Assembly (NCBI RefSeq): GCF_030732845.1
Contig: NZ_JASHKA010000001.1
Span: forward strand, 62,001-126,000
Reading direction: 5' to 3'
DNA from: Roseibium sp. MMSF_3544
GTDB lineage: Bacteria > Pseudomonadota > Alphaproteobacteria > Rhizobiales > Stappiaceae
Length of the DNA stretch: 64,000 nt
Positions within the stretch are counted from its first letter, which is position 1. The number at the start of each line of letters is the position of its first letter. Below the pieces are notes generated by a model. That model was not told the DNA's origin and did not search any database. It was given only the letters and a program-made list of their open reading frames with translations. Positions 43,564 to 61,306 of the stretch are shown piece by piece. The translations under genes were made by a program, and so were the position numbers.

Positions 43564-43581
43564 TGTAAATAAAAATATACG
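43564..43581. promoter_or_regulatory. Degenerate PpsR box A before bchF
   Basis: TGTAAATAAAAATATACG: TGT-N12-ACG, one base off consensus. It overlaps box B by two bases inside a shared ACGT. Confidence 0.5.
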
Positions 43582-43597
43582 TCATGTTTAGTTGACA
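43580..43597. promoter_or_regulatory. Degenerate PpsR box B before bchF
   Basis: CGTCATGTTTAGTTGACA: CGT-N12-ACA, followed by CTTTTACG. The two boxes join tail to tail 71 bases upstream of the bchF start. Confidence 0.5.
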
Positions 43598-43667
43598 CTT
43601 TTACGCCCTAAGCGTTACGCTTCCTTATCTGCCGGACCTTGATGTCTGGGTTCGGGGGGAGGAGCAA

Positions 43668-51759
<8,092 letters not shown>

Positions 51760-51775
51760 GAGGACCGACACGACC

Positions 51776-52495
51776 ATGACACGCGCCAGCTACCTGCAGC
51801 GGATTGGTGAGATCGAACACTATTTCGATCGCACGGCGCTTGACGCCTGGAAAAAACTGACGGGTGACCAGCCGGTCAGCGGCATTCGGGCGACTGTCCG
51901 GCAGGGCCGCGAGGACATGCGCAACACGCTCGCCGGCTGGCTGCCGCAAGATCTTCGCGGATGGCGCATCCTGGACGCAGGCTGCGGGTCAGGTGTCTTG
52001 TCGCTTGAGCTGATGGCCCGCGGTGCCGAAGTCGTCGGTATTGATCTTTCCGCCCAGATGATTTCCTTCGCCCGACAGCGAGCGACGGAGCATGTCATCC
52101 AAACCGGAGGGGGCGGAGAAGGGTCCGTAGACTTCAGAAGCGGCGATATGCTGGATCCCCATCTTGGACGTTTCGATGCGATTCTGGCGATGGATGTATT
52201 GATCCACTACGCGCCGGAAGATGCCAAGAAGGTTCTGGAGCAAATGGCCAGTCGGACAAGCAGGGCGTTGCTGTTCACGCTGGCTCCGAGCTCTCATCTG
52301 TTGCGGGCGATGCTGATGATCGGCAAGGCGTTTCCCCGTGCGGATCGGGCTCCTGCAATCTATCCGGCCAATCCGGAGCGTCTCGTGCAACAGCTCGTCC
52401 AGCAACCGCATATGAGCGGTTGGCAGAGCGGACGCACGCACAGGATCTCCGTCGGGTTTTACACCTCCCAGGCAATGGAGGTGATCCGGTCATGA
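51776..52495 (+). CDS. bchM: Mg-protoporphyrin IX methyltransferase
   Basis: A 239-residue class I SAM methyltransferase that esterifies the C13 propionate after Mg insertion. ILDAGCGSGVLSLELMARGA is motif I (near residue 65), VVGIDLSAQMI follows, and DAILAMDVLIHYAPEDA is the MgPMT signature. ATG 51776 after GAGAGGA; a longer frame from 51737 overlaps bchL and lacks similarity. Confidence 0.95.
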   Translation: MTRASYLQRIGEIEHYFDRTALDAWKKLTGDQPVSGIRATVRQGREDMRNTLAGWLPQDLRGWRILDAGCGSGVLSLELMARGAEVVGIDLSAQMISFARQRATEHVIQTGGGGEGSVDFRSGDMLDPHLGRFDAILAMDVLIHYAPEDAKKVLEQMASRTSRALLFTLAPSSHLLRAMLMIGKAFPRADRAPAIYPANPERLVQQLVQQPHMSGWQSGRTHRISVGFYTSQAMEVIRS

Positions 52496-53931
52496 TGCTG
52501 AATGCCGCAAACCGGAAGATGATCGCGCTCTGGCAGAAAGCCGGAACGCGTTTCATGCCGTTTGCGGATGCCGCGTCTGACGATGTGCCGCTGTCCCGCT
52601 TGCTGCGCCTGGCATTGTTCCAGGTGTCTGCGGGCTGTGTTCTGGTGCTTTTGACCGGGACCTTGAACAGAGTGTTGATCGTCGAACTTGGCGTTTCGGT
52701 TGCGCTTGTTTCTGCCGTTGTCGCAATACCGGTGCTTGCGGCCCCGCTACGCCTTTTCATCGGCTACCGGTCGGACACCTACAAGTCCGTGCTCGGCTGG
52801 CGGCGGGTTCCCTATATCTGGTTCGGCAGCCTCCTGCAGTTCGGTGGCCTGGCCTTCATGCCGTTTGTGCTCCTGCTCTTGCACACTCAGACCCATGGTC
52901 CTGCCTGGGCTGGCCCGGCCGGTGCGGCGCTAGCGTTCTTGTTTACGGGCTTTGGGCTTCATATGGCGCAGACGGCGGGTCTGGCGCTCGCGACCGATAT
53001 CGTGCCACCCAAGAAACGGCCCCGCGTCGTGGCGCTGCTTTACGTGATGCTGCTGGTCGGTATGATCGCCGCGTCCGGCTTCTACAGCATCTTCCTCGTT
53101 GACTTCACCCACAAGCAGCTCATTCAAGTCATTCAGGGAACGGCGCTTTTTACCATCGTCATCAATGTCATCGCGATCTGGAAACAGGAAGCGCGGGATC
53201 CGACGCGCACCGCAGTAGACAGGAAACTGATCAGTTTCTTCGAGGCGCTCTCCGACTACCGCAAGCACCCTGGCACCATGCGCTTGCTTTTGGCCGTGGC
53301 CATCGGGTCCGCCGCCTTTTCCATGCAGGACATTCTGCTTGAACCCTATGGTGGCGAGATCCTCGGTCTGAGCGTTTCGCAGACGACCCTGCTGACGGGA
53401 CTTTGGGCCGCCGGAACGATGGCCGGCTTCGCCTGGGCTGCCCATAGCCTGAACCACGGTGCGCACATGTACCGCGTGGCAGCGCGCGGCCTGCTGATAG
53501 GTATTGCCGCGTTTTCGGCAATCATTCTGGCTTCGCCGCTTGGCGTGCACAGCCTGTTTTTCATTGGTGCGATGGGTGTCGGGCTCGGCGGCGGGCTGTT
53601 TGCCGTGTGCACGATGCTGGCGGCAATGGGAATCTCGAAAAAGGCGGACAGCGGCATTCTGGTCGGGGCCTGGGGTGCCGTTCAGGCAACGGCGATCGGT
53701 GTCAGCCTGCTGCTCGGTGGCGTCATCAAGAATGCCGTGAACGCGCTGGCATTCGACGGCGTTCTTGGTCCGGCCATGGACACAGCCGCCACAGGATACC
53801 TCGTTGTCTATCACATTGAAATTGGACTTCTTTTCCTTTGCCTTGCGGTTCTCGGTCCCCTGACCGGGCATCGCTACAGCCAAAGCCAGGAAAGTGACGT
53901 GAGATTTGGATTGGCCGAAATGCCGGGCTGA
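52492..53931 (+). CDS. lhaA: Light-harvesting 1 assembly protein LhaA (PucC family)
   Basis: A 479-residue membrane protein with about 12 helices, needed in Rhodobacter for high LH1 levels. LLRLALFQVSAGCVLVLLTG, TLNRVLIVELGVSVALVSAV, FIGYRSDTYKSVLGWRRVPYI and DILLEPYGGEILGLSVSQTT are diagnostic. ATGA overlap with bchM; a second ATG follows at once. Place between bchM and puhA is the standard one. Confidence 0.94.
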   Translation: MMLNAANRKMIALWQKAGTRFMPFADAASDDVPLSRLLRLALFQVSAGCVLVLLTGTLNRVLIVELGVSVALVSAVVAIPVLAAPLRLFIGYRSDTYKSVLGWRRVPYIWFGSLLQFGGLAFMPFVLLLLHTQTHGPAWAGPAGAALAFLFTGFGLHMAQTAGLALATDIVPPKKRPRVVALLYVMLLVGMIAASGFYSIFLVDFTHKQLIQVIQGTALFTIVINVIAIWKQEARDPTRTAVDRKLISFFEALSDYRKHPGTMRLLLAVAIGSAAFSMQDILLEPYGGEILGLSVSQTTLLTGLWAAGTMAGFAWAAHSLNHGAHMYRVAARGLLIGIAAFSAIILASPLGVHSLFFIGAMGVGLGGGLFAVCTMLAAMGISKKADSGILVGAWGAVQATAIGVSLLLGGVIKNAVNALAFDGVLGPAMDTAATGYLVVYHIEIGLLFLCLAVLGPLTGHRYSQSQESDVRFGLAEMPG

Positions 53932-53960
53932 GCCCGTTCGGTTGCCAACTGGAAGGAGAA

Positions 53961-54752
53961 ATGACCATGACCGGTTCTCTCGGCGGCAGCTTGGATGTCG
54001 CACAAGTCGTGCTCTACGCATTCTGGATCTTTTTTGCAGGCCTGATCTGGTACATCCGCCAGGAAGACCGGCGTGAAGGGTATCCCCTGGAGGACGATGT
54101 CACCGGCAAGTACAGCAAGGATCCCTGGCTGTTTGTTCCAAGCAAAAAGACATTTGTCTTGCCGCATGGAAAAGGCACCAAGCAGGTTCCGGACCTCCAG
54201 CGGGACGAACGGCCGCTCAATGCCAAGCGGACCGCCAAGGGCCCGGGTTATCCGCTTGAACCGGAAGGCAATCCCCTGCTTGCAGGTGTCGGCCCCGGTT
54301 CCTGGGCCGAGCGGTCCGATTCACCTGACCTGACTGCCCATGGTGATGCACGCATCGTTCCCATGCGCATGGCGGAGGGTTTTGACATCGCCGAGGGTGA
54401 GACGAACCCGATCGGTCTGACGGTCATCGGCTGCGACGGCAAAGCTGCGGGTACGGTCAAGGATGTCTGGGTCGACCGCGCGGAACATCTGATCCGCTAC
54501 TACGAAGTCGAGGTTGAAGGCGGGTCGGCCAGCACGCTTTTGCCGAACAACTTCGTTGTCATCAAGGGAGGCAATGCAAGGGGCAGGGCACCTCACCTTT
54601 ATGTCCATGCGATTACCTCCGGGCAGTTCGTCGACGTTCCGGCGCGAGCCAAGGACGAAACGGTGACGCTGCTTGAGGAAGACAAGATCGCTGCCTATTT
54701 CGGCGCTGGTCTGCTCTATGCGCTGCGTAACCGTCGGGAGGCCTTGCTGTGA
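53961..54752 (+). CDS. puhA: Photosynthetic reaction centre H subunit
   Basis: A 263-residue subunit with one N-terminal helix (VAQVVLYAFWIFFAGLIWYI, about 13-32) and a cytoplasmic PRC-barrel domain. YIRQEDRREGYPLEDD after the helix and the later IGLTVIGCDGKAAGTVKDVW and RYYEVEV are typical. It covers the L/M quinone side and guides protons to QB. GGAAGGAGAA stands just before the ATG. Confidence 0.96.
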   Translation: MTMTGSLGGSLDVAQVVLYAFWIFFAGLIWYIRQEDRREGYPLEDDVTGKYSKDPWLFVPSKKTFVLPHGKGTKQVPDLQRDERPLNAKRTAKGPGYPLEPEGNPLLAGVGPGSWAERSDSPDLTAHGDARIVPMRMAEGFDIAEGETNPIGLTVIGCDGKAAGTVKDVWVDRAEHLIRYYEVEVEGGSASTLLPNNFVVIKGGNARGRAPHLYVHAITSGQFVDVPARAKDETVTLLEEDKIAAYFGAGLLYALRNRREALL

Positions 54753-55426
54753 AACAGTTCGTCACCCGGGAACACGAGATCGAGCCTGTGCCGGGTTTGC
54801 CGGGTCATCTCCCGGACGGTGAGAAGATGCTTTGGCAAGGCCGCCCATCTGCGCGTCTCGTGGCACGGCATGTCCTCAAGAACCGCTGGATTGCGGGCTA
54901 TTTTCTGCTTCTTGCGGCCTGGGCCGTTGTTGGCGGGCTTTATGACGGCAGGCCCGTTGCGGGGATCGTCTTCTCCGTTGCCGTCCTGACGGCCCTCGCA
55001 GCGATTGTGATCGGCATGCTGGAATTATTTGCCTGGGCGGTCCACAAGACAACCCTTTACACGATCACATCAAAGCGTGTGGTGCTGAGGTTTGGTGTCG
55101 CCTTTTCCATGACACTCAATTTGCCGTTCAAGCAAATTAGCGCGTTGGCCCTGGCAGATCTGGGTGCCGGTGCGGGCAATTTGGCGATCCGGTTGATGCC
55201 GGGACACCGCCTCTCGTGGCTAATCCAGTGGCCTCACGTCCGGGGCTGGCGATTTGCCAATGTTGAACCAAGCTTAGTCTGTCTGCCGGATGCAAAAGAA
55301 GCCTCGGATGTTCTGGCGCTCGCAATCAGCCAGCACACGTCGGTGAACTCGGGCCACGCCCGCGTGACCCGCGTCGAGCCCAGGGGGGAAAAAGGGGCGC
55401 CGGCGGCAGTCGAAGCAGCGGAATAG
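54749..55426 (+). CDS. puhB: Photosynthetic complex assembly protein PuhB
   Basis: A 225-residue protein with two to three helices and a PH-like (YdbT-type) domain. LPDGEKMLWQGRPSARLVARH at the N-terminus, KTTLYTITSKRVVLRFGVAF and RLMPGHRLSWLIQWPHVRGW are family blocks. It helps reaction-centre assembly. GTG start overlapping puhA as GTGA. Confidence 0.92.
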   Translation: MKQFVTREHEIEPVPGLPGHLPDGEKMLWQGRPSARLVARHVLKNRWIAGYFLLLAAWAVVGGLYDGRPVAGIVFSVAVLTALAAIVIGMLELFAWAVHKTTLYTITSKRVVLRFGVAFSMTLNLPFKQISALALADLGAGAGNLAIRLMPGHRLSWLIQWPHVRGWRFANVEPSLVCLPDAKEASDVLALAISQHTSVNSGHARVTRVEPRGEKGAPAAVEAAE

Positions 55427-55435
55427 GAGGAGGGG

Positions 55436-55930
55436 ATGGGTTCGGTATCCCACCTTGGTTATTTCGGAGAACGTAAAGGCAAACGGACCAACACGTTCCC
55501 GAAAGGAGTGCTGATAGGCGCCATTGTGCTGCTGGTCTTTGCGGCGGGCGCTGTGGTGTTCGGTCAGGCAACGGGGATCGGTGTCATCAAGCATCGGGCC
55601 GGTTCTCCTGTCGCGATCCGTGACGTCACGATCACGCGCACGGCCGACGACATGGTGATCGTCAAGGATGCCCGCAACGGCACCCAAATCGTTGCATTTG
55701 AAAAAGACAAAGGGGGGTTCGTACGCGGCTCGCTGCGTGCGTTCGAGCGTATGCGCATGGTTGCAAAGGTCTCGGAGACCGCACCGTACCGGATCATAAA
55801 ATGGGAGGCGGGGACCGTCAGCCTGTCGGATACGGCAACCGGAGAACGCATTTACCTGGAAGCTTTCGGCAAAGACAACGCCGCGGCTTTCGAATTGCTG
55901 CTTGGTCAAGAGGGAGGAGCAAGGCAATGA
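55436..55930 (+). CDS. puhC: Photosynthetic complex assembly protein PuhC
   Basis: A 164-residue protein with one N-terminal helix (GVLIGAIVLLVFAAGAVVFG, about 24-43) and a periplasmic domain rich in strands (RDVTITRTADDMVIV, LEAFGKDNAAAFELLL). PuhC assists reorganisation of the LH1-reaction centre core. AGGAGGAGGGG stands before the ATG. Confidence 0.9.
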   Translation: MGSVSHLGYFGERKGKRTNTFPKGVLIGAIVLLVFAAGAVVFGQATGIGVIKHRAGSPVAIRDVTITRTADDMVIVKDARNGTQIVAFEKDKGGFVRGSLRAFERMRMVAKVSETAPYRIIKWEAGTVSLSDTATGERIYLEAFGKDNAAAFELLLGQEGGARQ

Positions 55931-56232
55931 ATCCGATTTTTGCACTCTTACGGTGGAAAGAACACGTCGATTGTACCGTGGAGATCAACAACACGTTTGA
56001 TCAGCTCGGCGCCCATGTGCGCTTCGACAATGGAGTTGTTGTTTATCCTGGAGATGAGGTCTTTGTGCATGGCGCTCCGATTTCCATCCCCTATGGCGAA
56101 AGTGAGAGTTTCCGCCGCAAGGCAACGATCCAGCGCGCCAGCGCGCTCGAACGTGCCTGGACCCGTGCAACGGGCGATTTCGAATTTATGGAATTGTGCG
56201 AATTCAGCTTCACAGAGAGGGCATTGTCATGA
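55927..56232 (+). CDS. Conserved-position small protein between puhC and acsF
   Basis: A 101-residue soluble protein joined by ATGA overlaps to both puhC and acsF. It reads [40 protein letters not shown] and ends [20 protein letters not shown]. The beta-rich middle ([18 protein letters not shown]) suggests a small barrel. Rhodobacter has puhD at this place, but I cannot claim homology. Context implies a role in reaction-centre assembly or with the aerobic cyclase, for which auxiliary subunits are known in other bacteria. Confidence 0.75.
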   Translation: MNPIFALLRWKEHVDCTVEINNTFDQLGAHVRFDNGVVVYPGDEVFVHGAPISIPYGESESFRRKATIQRASALERAWTRATGDFEFMELCEFSFTERALS

Positions 56233-57338
56233 ACAAGACCGTATCGCCGAAGGAGCTGGCTGCCAACGAGCCGACGCTTGAAAAGCGCATGGCTGCCCAG
56301 AACGACACGACACGCAGCGCCATGGTGTCCACCATGCTGACACCGCGCTTCTACACGACCGATTTCGACGAGATGGACAAGATCGATGTCGAGCCGGTGC
56401 GCGAGGAATGGGACGCGCTGATCTCGCAAATGCGCAGTGACCCGAACAGGGGCCACTTCAAGCGCAACGAGGAGTGGGAGGATATCGACATCGATGCACT
56501 TCCCGACGACCTTCGCGAAGAACTCATCGACTTTCTCGTGTCGTCCCTGACATCGGAGTTTTCAGGCTGCGTGCTTTACAAGGAGATGAAGCGGCGCGGA
56601 AAGAACAAGGAGATCTGTGAGCTCTTCGGCTATATGAGCCGGGACGAGTCCCGCCACGCGGGCTTTATCAACGATGCTCTGAAAGACTTCGGCATCGGCG
56701 TGAACATGGGCTTCCTCGCCAAGGCGAAGAAATACACCTACTTCAAGCCGAAGTTCATCTACTACGCCACTTATCTTTCCGAAAAGATCGGCTATGCGCG
56801 CTACATCACGATCTACCGGCATCTGGAAAAGCACCCAGATCAGCGCTTTCATCCGATCTTCAAGTGGTTCAAGCAGTGGTGCAACGACGAGTTCTCCCAC
56901 GGCGAAGCGTTTTCGCTGATCATCCGGTCGGACAGGCGGCTGCTTGAGGGGCGGAACAAACTCTGGATCAAGTTCTTCCTGCTTGCGGTGTTCGCGACAA
57001 TGTATGTGCGCGATCACATGCGCCCGGCCTTTCACAACGCGCTCGGGGTCGACATTGACGACTACGACATGAAGGTGTTCCGCCTGACGTCCGAAATCTC
57101 CCGTCAGTGTTTCCCGCTTGTGCTGGATCTGGACAATCCGGTGCTGGTGGAGGGGTTCCGCCGCATGGAACGTATCAACCGCAAAATGCAGGCGGCCTCC
57201 GAAAGGGGCGGCGTGACCGGCGCGTTTGGAAAAGCCTGGTGGGGCGCGGCCGCCGGCGTGAACTTCCTGCGCATGTACATGGTGCCGTCGAAAAAGAACG
57301 ACCTGCCAGAAACCTCCCGGCTTCAGCCGGTCTGGTAA
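56229..57338 (+). CDS. acsF: Aerobic Mg-protoporphyrin IX monomethyl ester cyclase
   Basis: A 369-residue di-iron monooxygenase-like enzyme forming ring E with molecular oxygen. Carboxylate/His ligands appear in [27 protein letters not shown] and [28 protein letters not shown] near residue 38 is the standard start of the core. It is the oxygen-dependent counterpart of BchE, so ring E can be closed with or without oxygen. Confidence 0.96.
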   Translation: MNKTVSPKELAANEPTLEKRMAAQNDTTRSAMVSTMLTPRFYTTDFDEMDKIDVEPVREEWDALISQMRSDPNRGHFKRNEEWEDIDIDALPDDLREELIDFLVSSLTSEFSGCVLYKEMKRRGKNKEICELFGYMSRDESRHAGFINDALKDFGIGVNMGFLAKAKKYTYFKPKFIYYATYLSEKIGYARYITIYRHLEKHPDQRFHPIFKWFKQWCNDEFSHGEAFSLIIRSDRRLLEGRNKLWIKFFLLAVFATMYVRDHMRPAFHNALGVDIDDYDMKVFRLTSEISRQCFPLVLDLDNPVLVEGFRRMERINRKMQAASERGGVTGAFGKAWWGAAAGVNFLRMYMVPSKKNDLPETSRLQPVW

Positions 57339-57348
57339 GGAGACCCTA

Positions 57349-58203
57349 ATGAGCCTTGCAAACCCGGTCACGGCAATACTGGTAGCCATCGGCGTCTGGT
57401 GGCTGTCGACCGGGCTCGTCCTGGCGATGGTTCACTGGTCGACAAAAAGAAGGCTTGAGCCCTGGCAGCTGTTGCCGCTTGTGACAGTGTTCGGCGTCGC
57501 CGGTTTCCTGCTGTTGCTTTACGGCAGCCGGAACCTGACGCCGCTCGGGTCCTATGCCGGTTTTTTCGGGGCGCTCCTGGTCTGGGCCTGGCATGAGACC
57601 ACCTTCCTGACCGGCATGGTGACCGGCCGCCGGAAGGAGGAATGCCCGCCCGGCTTGTCCGGATTTGCCCGCTTCAAGGCGGCCTGGAAGGCGGTTTGCG
57701 ACCACGAAATCGCGATCCTCGTGACCGCCGTTTTCCTCTGGCTAACACTCTCAGGTGGCGACAACCTGTTCGGGCTTGCGACTTTCGGGCTGTTATGGGG
57801 CATGCGTATATCCTCCAAGATCCTAATATTTCTGGGAGCCCGGCATGCCGTCAGCGGCCTGATGCCGCCGGCGATCCTGCACCTGCGGACCTATTTCAAC
57901 ACGGGCCGGACGACGCCGCTGTTTCCAGTCCTACTTGCAATCGCGACCGGGCTGTTTGCGACCCTGGTTGTGGGGGCTGCGCAGGCAAATCTCGACTATT
58001 CCGTCGTTGGCCACATCCTGCTCGCGACCTTTATGGCGCTCGCAATCTTCGAGCACCTGATTTTGGTGCTGCCGGTTTCAGACACGGCGCTTTGGCGCTG
58101 GGCGGTCCCGAAACCGGTCCCGGCCGATGCCGTCCAGAACGCAACACAATCGAACCTGACGTCGGTCGGCGTGACCGCAAAGCGCCAGACCGACGCTCCA
58201 TGA
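57349..58203 (+). CDS. puhE: Photosynthetic complex assembly protein PuhE
   Basis: A 284-residue membrane protein with about seven helices (DUF3623 type). WWLSTGLVLAMVHWSTKRRL, SYAGFFGALLVWAWHETTFL and FLGARHAVSGLMPPAILHLR are its blocks. It follows acsF by ten bases, as in Rhodobacter, where it influences reaction-centre and bacteriochlorophyll levels. Exact role unknown. Confidence 0.9.
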   Translation: MSLANPVTAILVAIGVWWLSTGLVLAMVHWSTKRRLEPWQLLPLVTVFGVAGFLLLLYGSRNLTPLGSYAGFFGALLVWAWHETTFLTGMVTGRRKEECPPGLSGFARFKAAWKAVCDHEIAILVTAVFLWLTLSGGDNLFGLATFGLLWGMRISSKILIFLGARHAVSGLMPPAILHLRTYFNTGRTTPLFPVLLAIATGLFATLVVGAAQANLDYSVVGHILLATFMALAIFEHLILVLPVSDTALWRWAVPKPVPADAVQNATQSNLTSVGVTAKRQTDAP

Positions 58204-58236
58204 AATTGAAAGAATATGAGGGAAGAGGAGAGACCG

Positions 58237-59454
58237 ATGAATATTTTCGAGCACATGGAGACAGCTCTCTCCGACCTGCACACCGCCGGTAATTATCGGG
58301 TCTTCGCCGAATTGGAGCGGCACTGTTCGGATTTCCCGAAAGCGACTTTCTATGACGAAGATGGCAAAACGCGAGACGTCACGGTCTGGTGTTCAAACGA
58401 CTATCTCGGCATGGGTCAGAACCCGGTCGTAACAAGGCGCATGACGGAGATTATCGAAAAGTGCGGTGCCGGTGCAGGCGGGACACGCAACATCTCCGGC
58501 ACAAACCACTATCACGTGCTGCTGGAACGTGAGCTTGCCGATCTGCATGCCAAGGAAGCCGCGTTGATCTTCACATCGGGCTATGTCTCGAACTGGGCAG
58601 CGCTCGGAACGCTTTTGGCGAAAATTCCCGGGATCATCGTTTACTCGGACGCACTTAATCATGCTTCGATGATTGAAGGCATTCGTCACTCGCGTTGTCA
58701 AAAGCGGCTGTTCCGCCACAACGATCCGCAGCATCTTCGGGAATTGATGGCGGCGGACGATCCGGAAGCACCGAAGCTGGTCGCGTTTGAGAGTGTTTAT
58801 TCGATGGATGGCGATATCGCTCCCATTGAAGAGATCTGCGATGTCGCAGACGCGTTCGGGGCGATCACCTATCTCGACGAGGTTCATGCGGTTGGCATGT
58901 ATGGCCCGCGGGGTGGCGGCGTCGCAGAGCGCGAAGGCTTGATGGACCGTCTGACGGTGATTGAAGGCACCTTGGGCAAGGCTTTCGGTGTCATGGGCGG
59001 ATATATCACCGGACCGTCGGTCCTGGTCGATTTCGTTCGCTCCTTTGCGTCCGGCTTCATCTTCACGACAGCCTTGCCGCCGGCGCTTGCGGCCGGGGCG
59101 ACTGCCTCGATCCGCTACCTGAAGGAAAGCAACGCTGAACGTCAGGCTCACAAGGATAATGTCGCCAAGGTTCGCGCGGCGCTGGATGCGCGTGGCATTC
59201 CACATATGGAAAACCCAAGTCACATCGTCCCGGTCCTTGTTGGAAATGCATCGAAATGCAAATGGATTTCCGATGTTCTTCTGAGCAATTTCGGCATATA
59301 TGTGCAGCCGATCAATTATCCGACTGTTCCGGTCGGAACCGAGCGGCTGCGGATCACGCCGACACCTCTGCACAGCGAAGCCGATATCCGGCAGCTCGCC
59401 GAAGCACTCTGTTCGCTGTGGTCGCAATGCGCGCTGGCACGCGCGGTTGCCTGA
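58237..59454 (+). CDS. hemA: 5-Aminolevulinate synthase (C4 pathway)
   Basis: A 405-residue PLP enzyme condensing glycine and succinyl-CoA, the first tetrapyrrole step in alphaproteobacteria. [54 protein letters not shown] and the Schiff-base Lys in [13 protein letters not shown] are complete. The ATG at 58237 follows GGAAGAGGAGAG; MREEERP upstream of it is rejected. Its presence within the superoperon ties precursor supply to bacteriochlorophyll synthesis. Confidence 0.96.
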   Translation: MNIFEHMETALSDLHTAGNYRVFAELERHCSDFPKATFYDEDGKTRDVTVWCSNDYLGMGQNPVVTRRMTEIIEKCGAGAGGTRNISGTNHYHVLLERELADLHAKEAALIFTSGYVSNWAALGTLLAKIPGIIVYSDALNHASMIEGIRHSRCQKRLFRHNDPQHLRELMAADDPEAPKLVAFESVYSMDGDIAPIEEICDVADAFGAITYLDEVHAVGMYGPRGGGVAEREGLMDRLTVIEGTLGKAFGVMGGYITGPSVLVDFVRSFASGFIFTTALPPALAAGATASIRYLKESNAERQAHKDNVAKVRAALDARGIPHMENPSHIVPVLVGNASKCKWISDVLLSNFGIYVQPINYPTVPVGTERLRITPTPLHSEADIRQLAEALCSLWSQCALARAVA

Positions 59455-59479
59455 TACCTGGAAGTGGGCAATTCATCCG

Positions 59480-60001
59480 ATGAACAGGCATATCATCATT
59501 CCGGCAGTTGCAAGTGACGGCTCGCTTTTTCCGGTCGAGAAGATGGCGGCTCACGTCCAGGGCCTGCTTCATCTGGCTGTCTCGGTGTTTGTGTTTGACG
59601 GCGATCTCCTGCTCATCCAGAGGCGCGCTGCCGCGAAGTATCATTGCGGTGGCCAATGGGCCAACACCTGCTGCAGCCATCCGCACTGGGATGAAACCGT
59701 TGAGGCATGTGCAGAACGCAGGCTTCAGGAAGAACTCGGATTTTCGATCCCGCTGACACGGCACCAGACCGTGGAATATGAAGCGAGCGTCGGCAATGGG
59801 CTCAGCGAGCACGAACGCGTGACGCTGTTTACCGCGCAGGTCGATCGCTCGAAGCTAAACATCGAACCCAACCCGGAAGAAGTGGATGACGTCCGCTGGG
59901 TCGATGCGAAGACCCTGCATGCGGAAGTCGCCGAGACGGCTGACGCCTTCACCCCCTGGTTCCGGATCTATCTTGAGCGGTTCCCGGATCTGAGGTTCTG
60001 A
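59480..60001 (+). CDS. idi: Isopentenyl-diphosphate delta-isomerase (type 1)
   Basis: A 173-residue Nudix-fold isomerase of IPP to DMAPP. QWANTCCSHPHWDETVEACA holds the catalytic Cys and metal His, RRLQEELGFS the Nudix Glu, and NPEEVDDVRWV later ligands. The ATG at 59480 gives the family length. Last gene of the superoperon, 25 bases after hemA; with dxs it supplies the isoprenoid tail. Confidence 0.94.
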   Translation: MNRHIIIPAVASDGSLFPVEKMAAHVQGLLHLAVSVFVFDGDLLLIQRRAAAKYHCGGQWANTCCSHPHWDETVEACAERRLQEELGFSIPLTRHQTVEYEASVGNGLSEHERVTLFTAQVDRSKLNIEPNPEEVDDVRWVDAKTLHAEVAETADAFTPWFRIYLERFPDLRF

Positions 60002-60103
60002 TCTGACGTTCTGATCTGAGGTTCAAGCCGATTACGTGCCACGAGCGGCCGGTTCGCAGCCGTTGCCCCGTATCACCATCCACCAACACGCGACATGAAA
60101 AAG

Positions 60104-60128
60104 AAAGGGAGCCAGGAAGGCTCCCTTT
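60104..60128. terminator. Shared terminator between idi and pufC
   Basis: AAAGGGAGCC-aggaa-GGCTCCCTTT is a perfect 10-pair hairpin in the convergent gap. On the minus strand it runs into CTTTTTC, so it ends the puf message well; the plus side has a weak T-run and may stop the superoperon. Confidence 0.8.
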
Positions 60129-60158
60129 CAAGTTACGGTTACGCCGGTATGGGGGGGG

Positions 60159-61295
60159 TTATTTAGCTGCATCCGCGACTGTGGTTCGGAGAGGGAGCGC
60201 GGATGAGTTTGCCGGCGCTTCCGCACCCAGGACCTGAGTTTCCCCAGGCACGTAGGTCGAAAAGTCAGGCACGTCGGTTGGACCCTGCTTGTCGAGTGCA
60301 TCGACATAATCCTGCAGCATCGAGACGCCATAGAGCGGTTTTTGAACACCGTTGTGGCAGGTGGAGCAGCCGATCTTGAACACGTCGCCCTCGGGGCCCA
60401 GACGATTTTCCGGGAAGACGGGTGTCAAGCCGACCATGTAGTCGACATTCAGCGCACGGGTCATGTTGATCCCGTGCCATGCGGTGACGCGCTGCGGCGG
60501 GCTCTGGTCCCAATCGTTGAATGCGCGCGTGTTGTGGCAGGTCACGCAATTGACCCCAAGGCCTTCGGACATGTGCATCATGAAGGCCCAGGTGCTTTCG
60601 GTTTCCTTGGTCCCGGCCGGATTTGGGTTGTCTGGATCCGGTAAAGCGGTCAACGAGTGGACGCGGATGGACTTGTCTTCCAGGAGATAGTCCATGAGCG
60701 CGTTCTGCGGCATGGATGTGTTGCCGACGAACTGTCCCACGCCACCATGCCGGCTCATTGCACTTGCCGGCTTCGGTTCCTGATCGTCATACCAGTAGTT
60801 GACCGGGATGTGCTGGCCTCGGTGACAGGTGTAACAGGTCACGCCGACATCGCCGACATGATCTCCCCATTCAACGTTGATCGCCTGATTCATCTGGATC
60901 ATGCGCCGGGAGACAACCTTCGTGTACACCTCGTCCGATGCGAAGTTTTCAGCATTGTGGCAGTACTCACAGCCCTCTTCCGGAGAGATCCACTCCGTGA
61001 TTGCGGCCATGAACTGGTTGAACTGGTCATCGGAAAGATCACCCAGGACCTGGACGTTCTCGTAAATCTCGCCGGCCCTGTCCCCTTCTGGATCTGCTTC
61101 CCAGGGGGCCTCGGGAACCTGGTTGGCTGCCCTCAGCGCTTCTTCTTTTTCGATGTCCTTTTCCAGGTACATTCCGGTGCCGCGGTATCCGATCTGGATG
61201 GATTCAACAGGAGGAGCATCCCAATCCGCGCCGACAAAGCTGGCAATGGCAAGGAGCGTTCCGGCGGATGCTGCAAATGGTATCCAAAGTTGCAT
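60159..61295 (-). CDS. pufC: Tetraheme cytochrome subunit of the reaction centre
   Basis: A 378-residue periplasmic electron donor to the special pair. Four CxxCH motifs stand at Cys109 (CEYCH), Cys154 (CYTCH), Cys250 (CVTCH) and Cys310 (CSTCH), with Met residues for axial ligands in MIQMNQAIN and MMHMSEGLG-like helices. The N-terminal helix LWIPFAASAGTLLAIASFVG has no lipobox Cys, so it should stay as a membrane anchor rather than be lipidated as in Blastochloris viridis. AAGGAGAGG precedes the ATG. Confidence 0.96.
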   Translation of the reverse strand: MQLWIPFAASAGTLLAIASFVGADWDAPPVESIQIGYRGTGMYLEKDIEKEEALRAANQVPEAPWEADPEGDRAGEIYENVQVLGDLSDDQFNQFMAAITEWISPEEGCEYCHNAENFASDEVYTKVVSRRMIQMNQAINVEWGDHVGDVGVTCYTCHRGQHIPVNYWYDDQEPKPASAMSRHGGVGQFVGNTSMPQNALMDYLLEDKSIRVHSLTALPDPDNPNPAGTKETESTWAFMMHMSEGLGVNCVTCHNTRAFNDWDQSPPQRVTAWHGINMTRALNVDYMVGLTPVFPENRLGPEGDVFKIGCSTCHNGVQKPLYGVSMLQDYVDALDKQGPTDVPDFSTYVPGETQVLGAEAPANSSALPLRTTVADAAK

Positions 61296-61306
61296 TTTCC
61301 CTCTCC

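Noticed and set aside
43564..43597. A perfect PpsR site before bchF
   Set aside because: No exact TGT-N12-ACA exists there; only the two one-off sites described, so they are reported with lower confidence.
52930..54021. 363-codon open frame on the minus strand
   Set aside because: Antisense to lhaA and puhA; composition is the mirror of their membrane helices.
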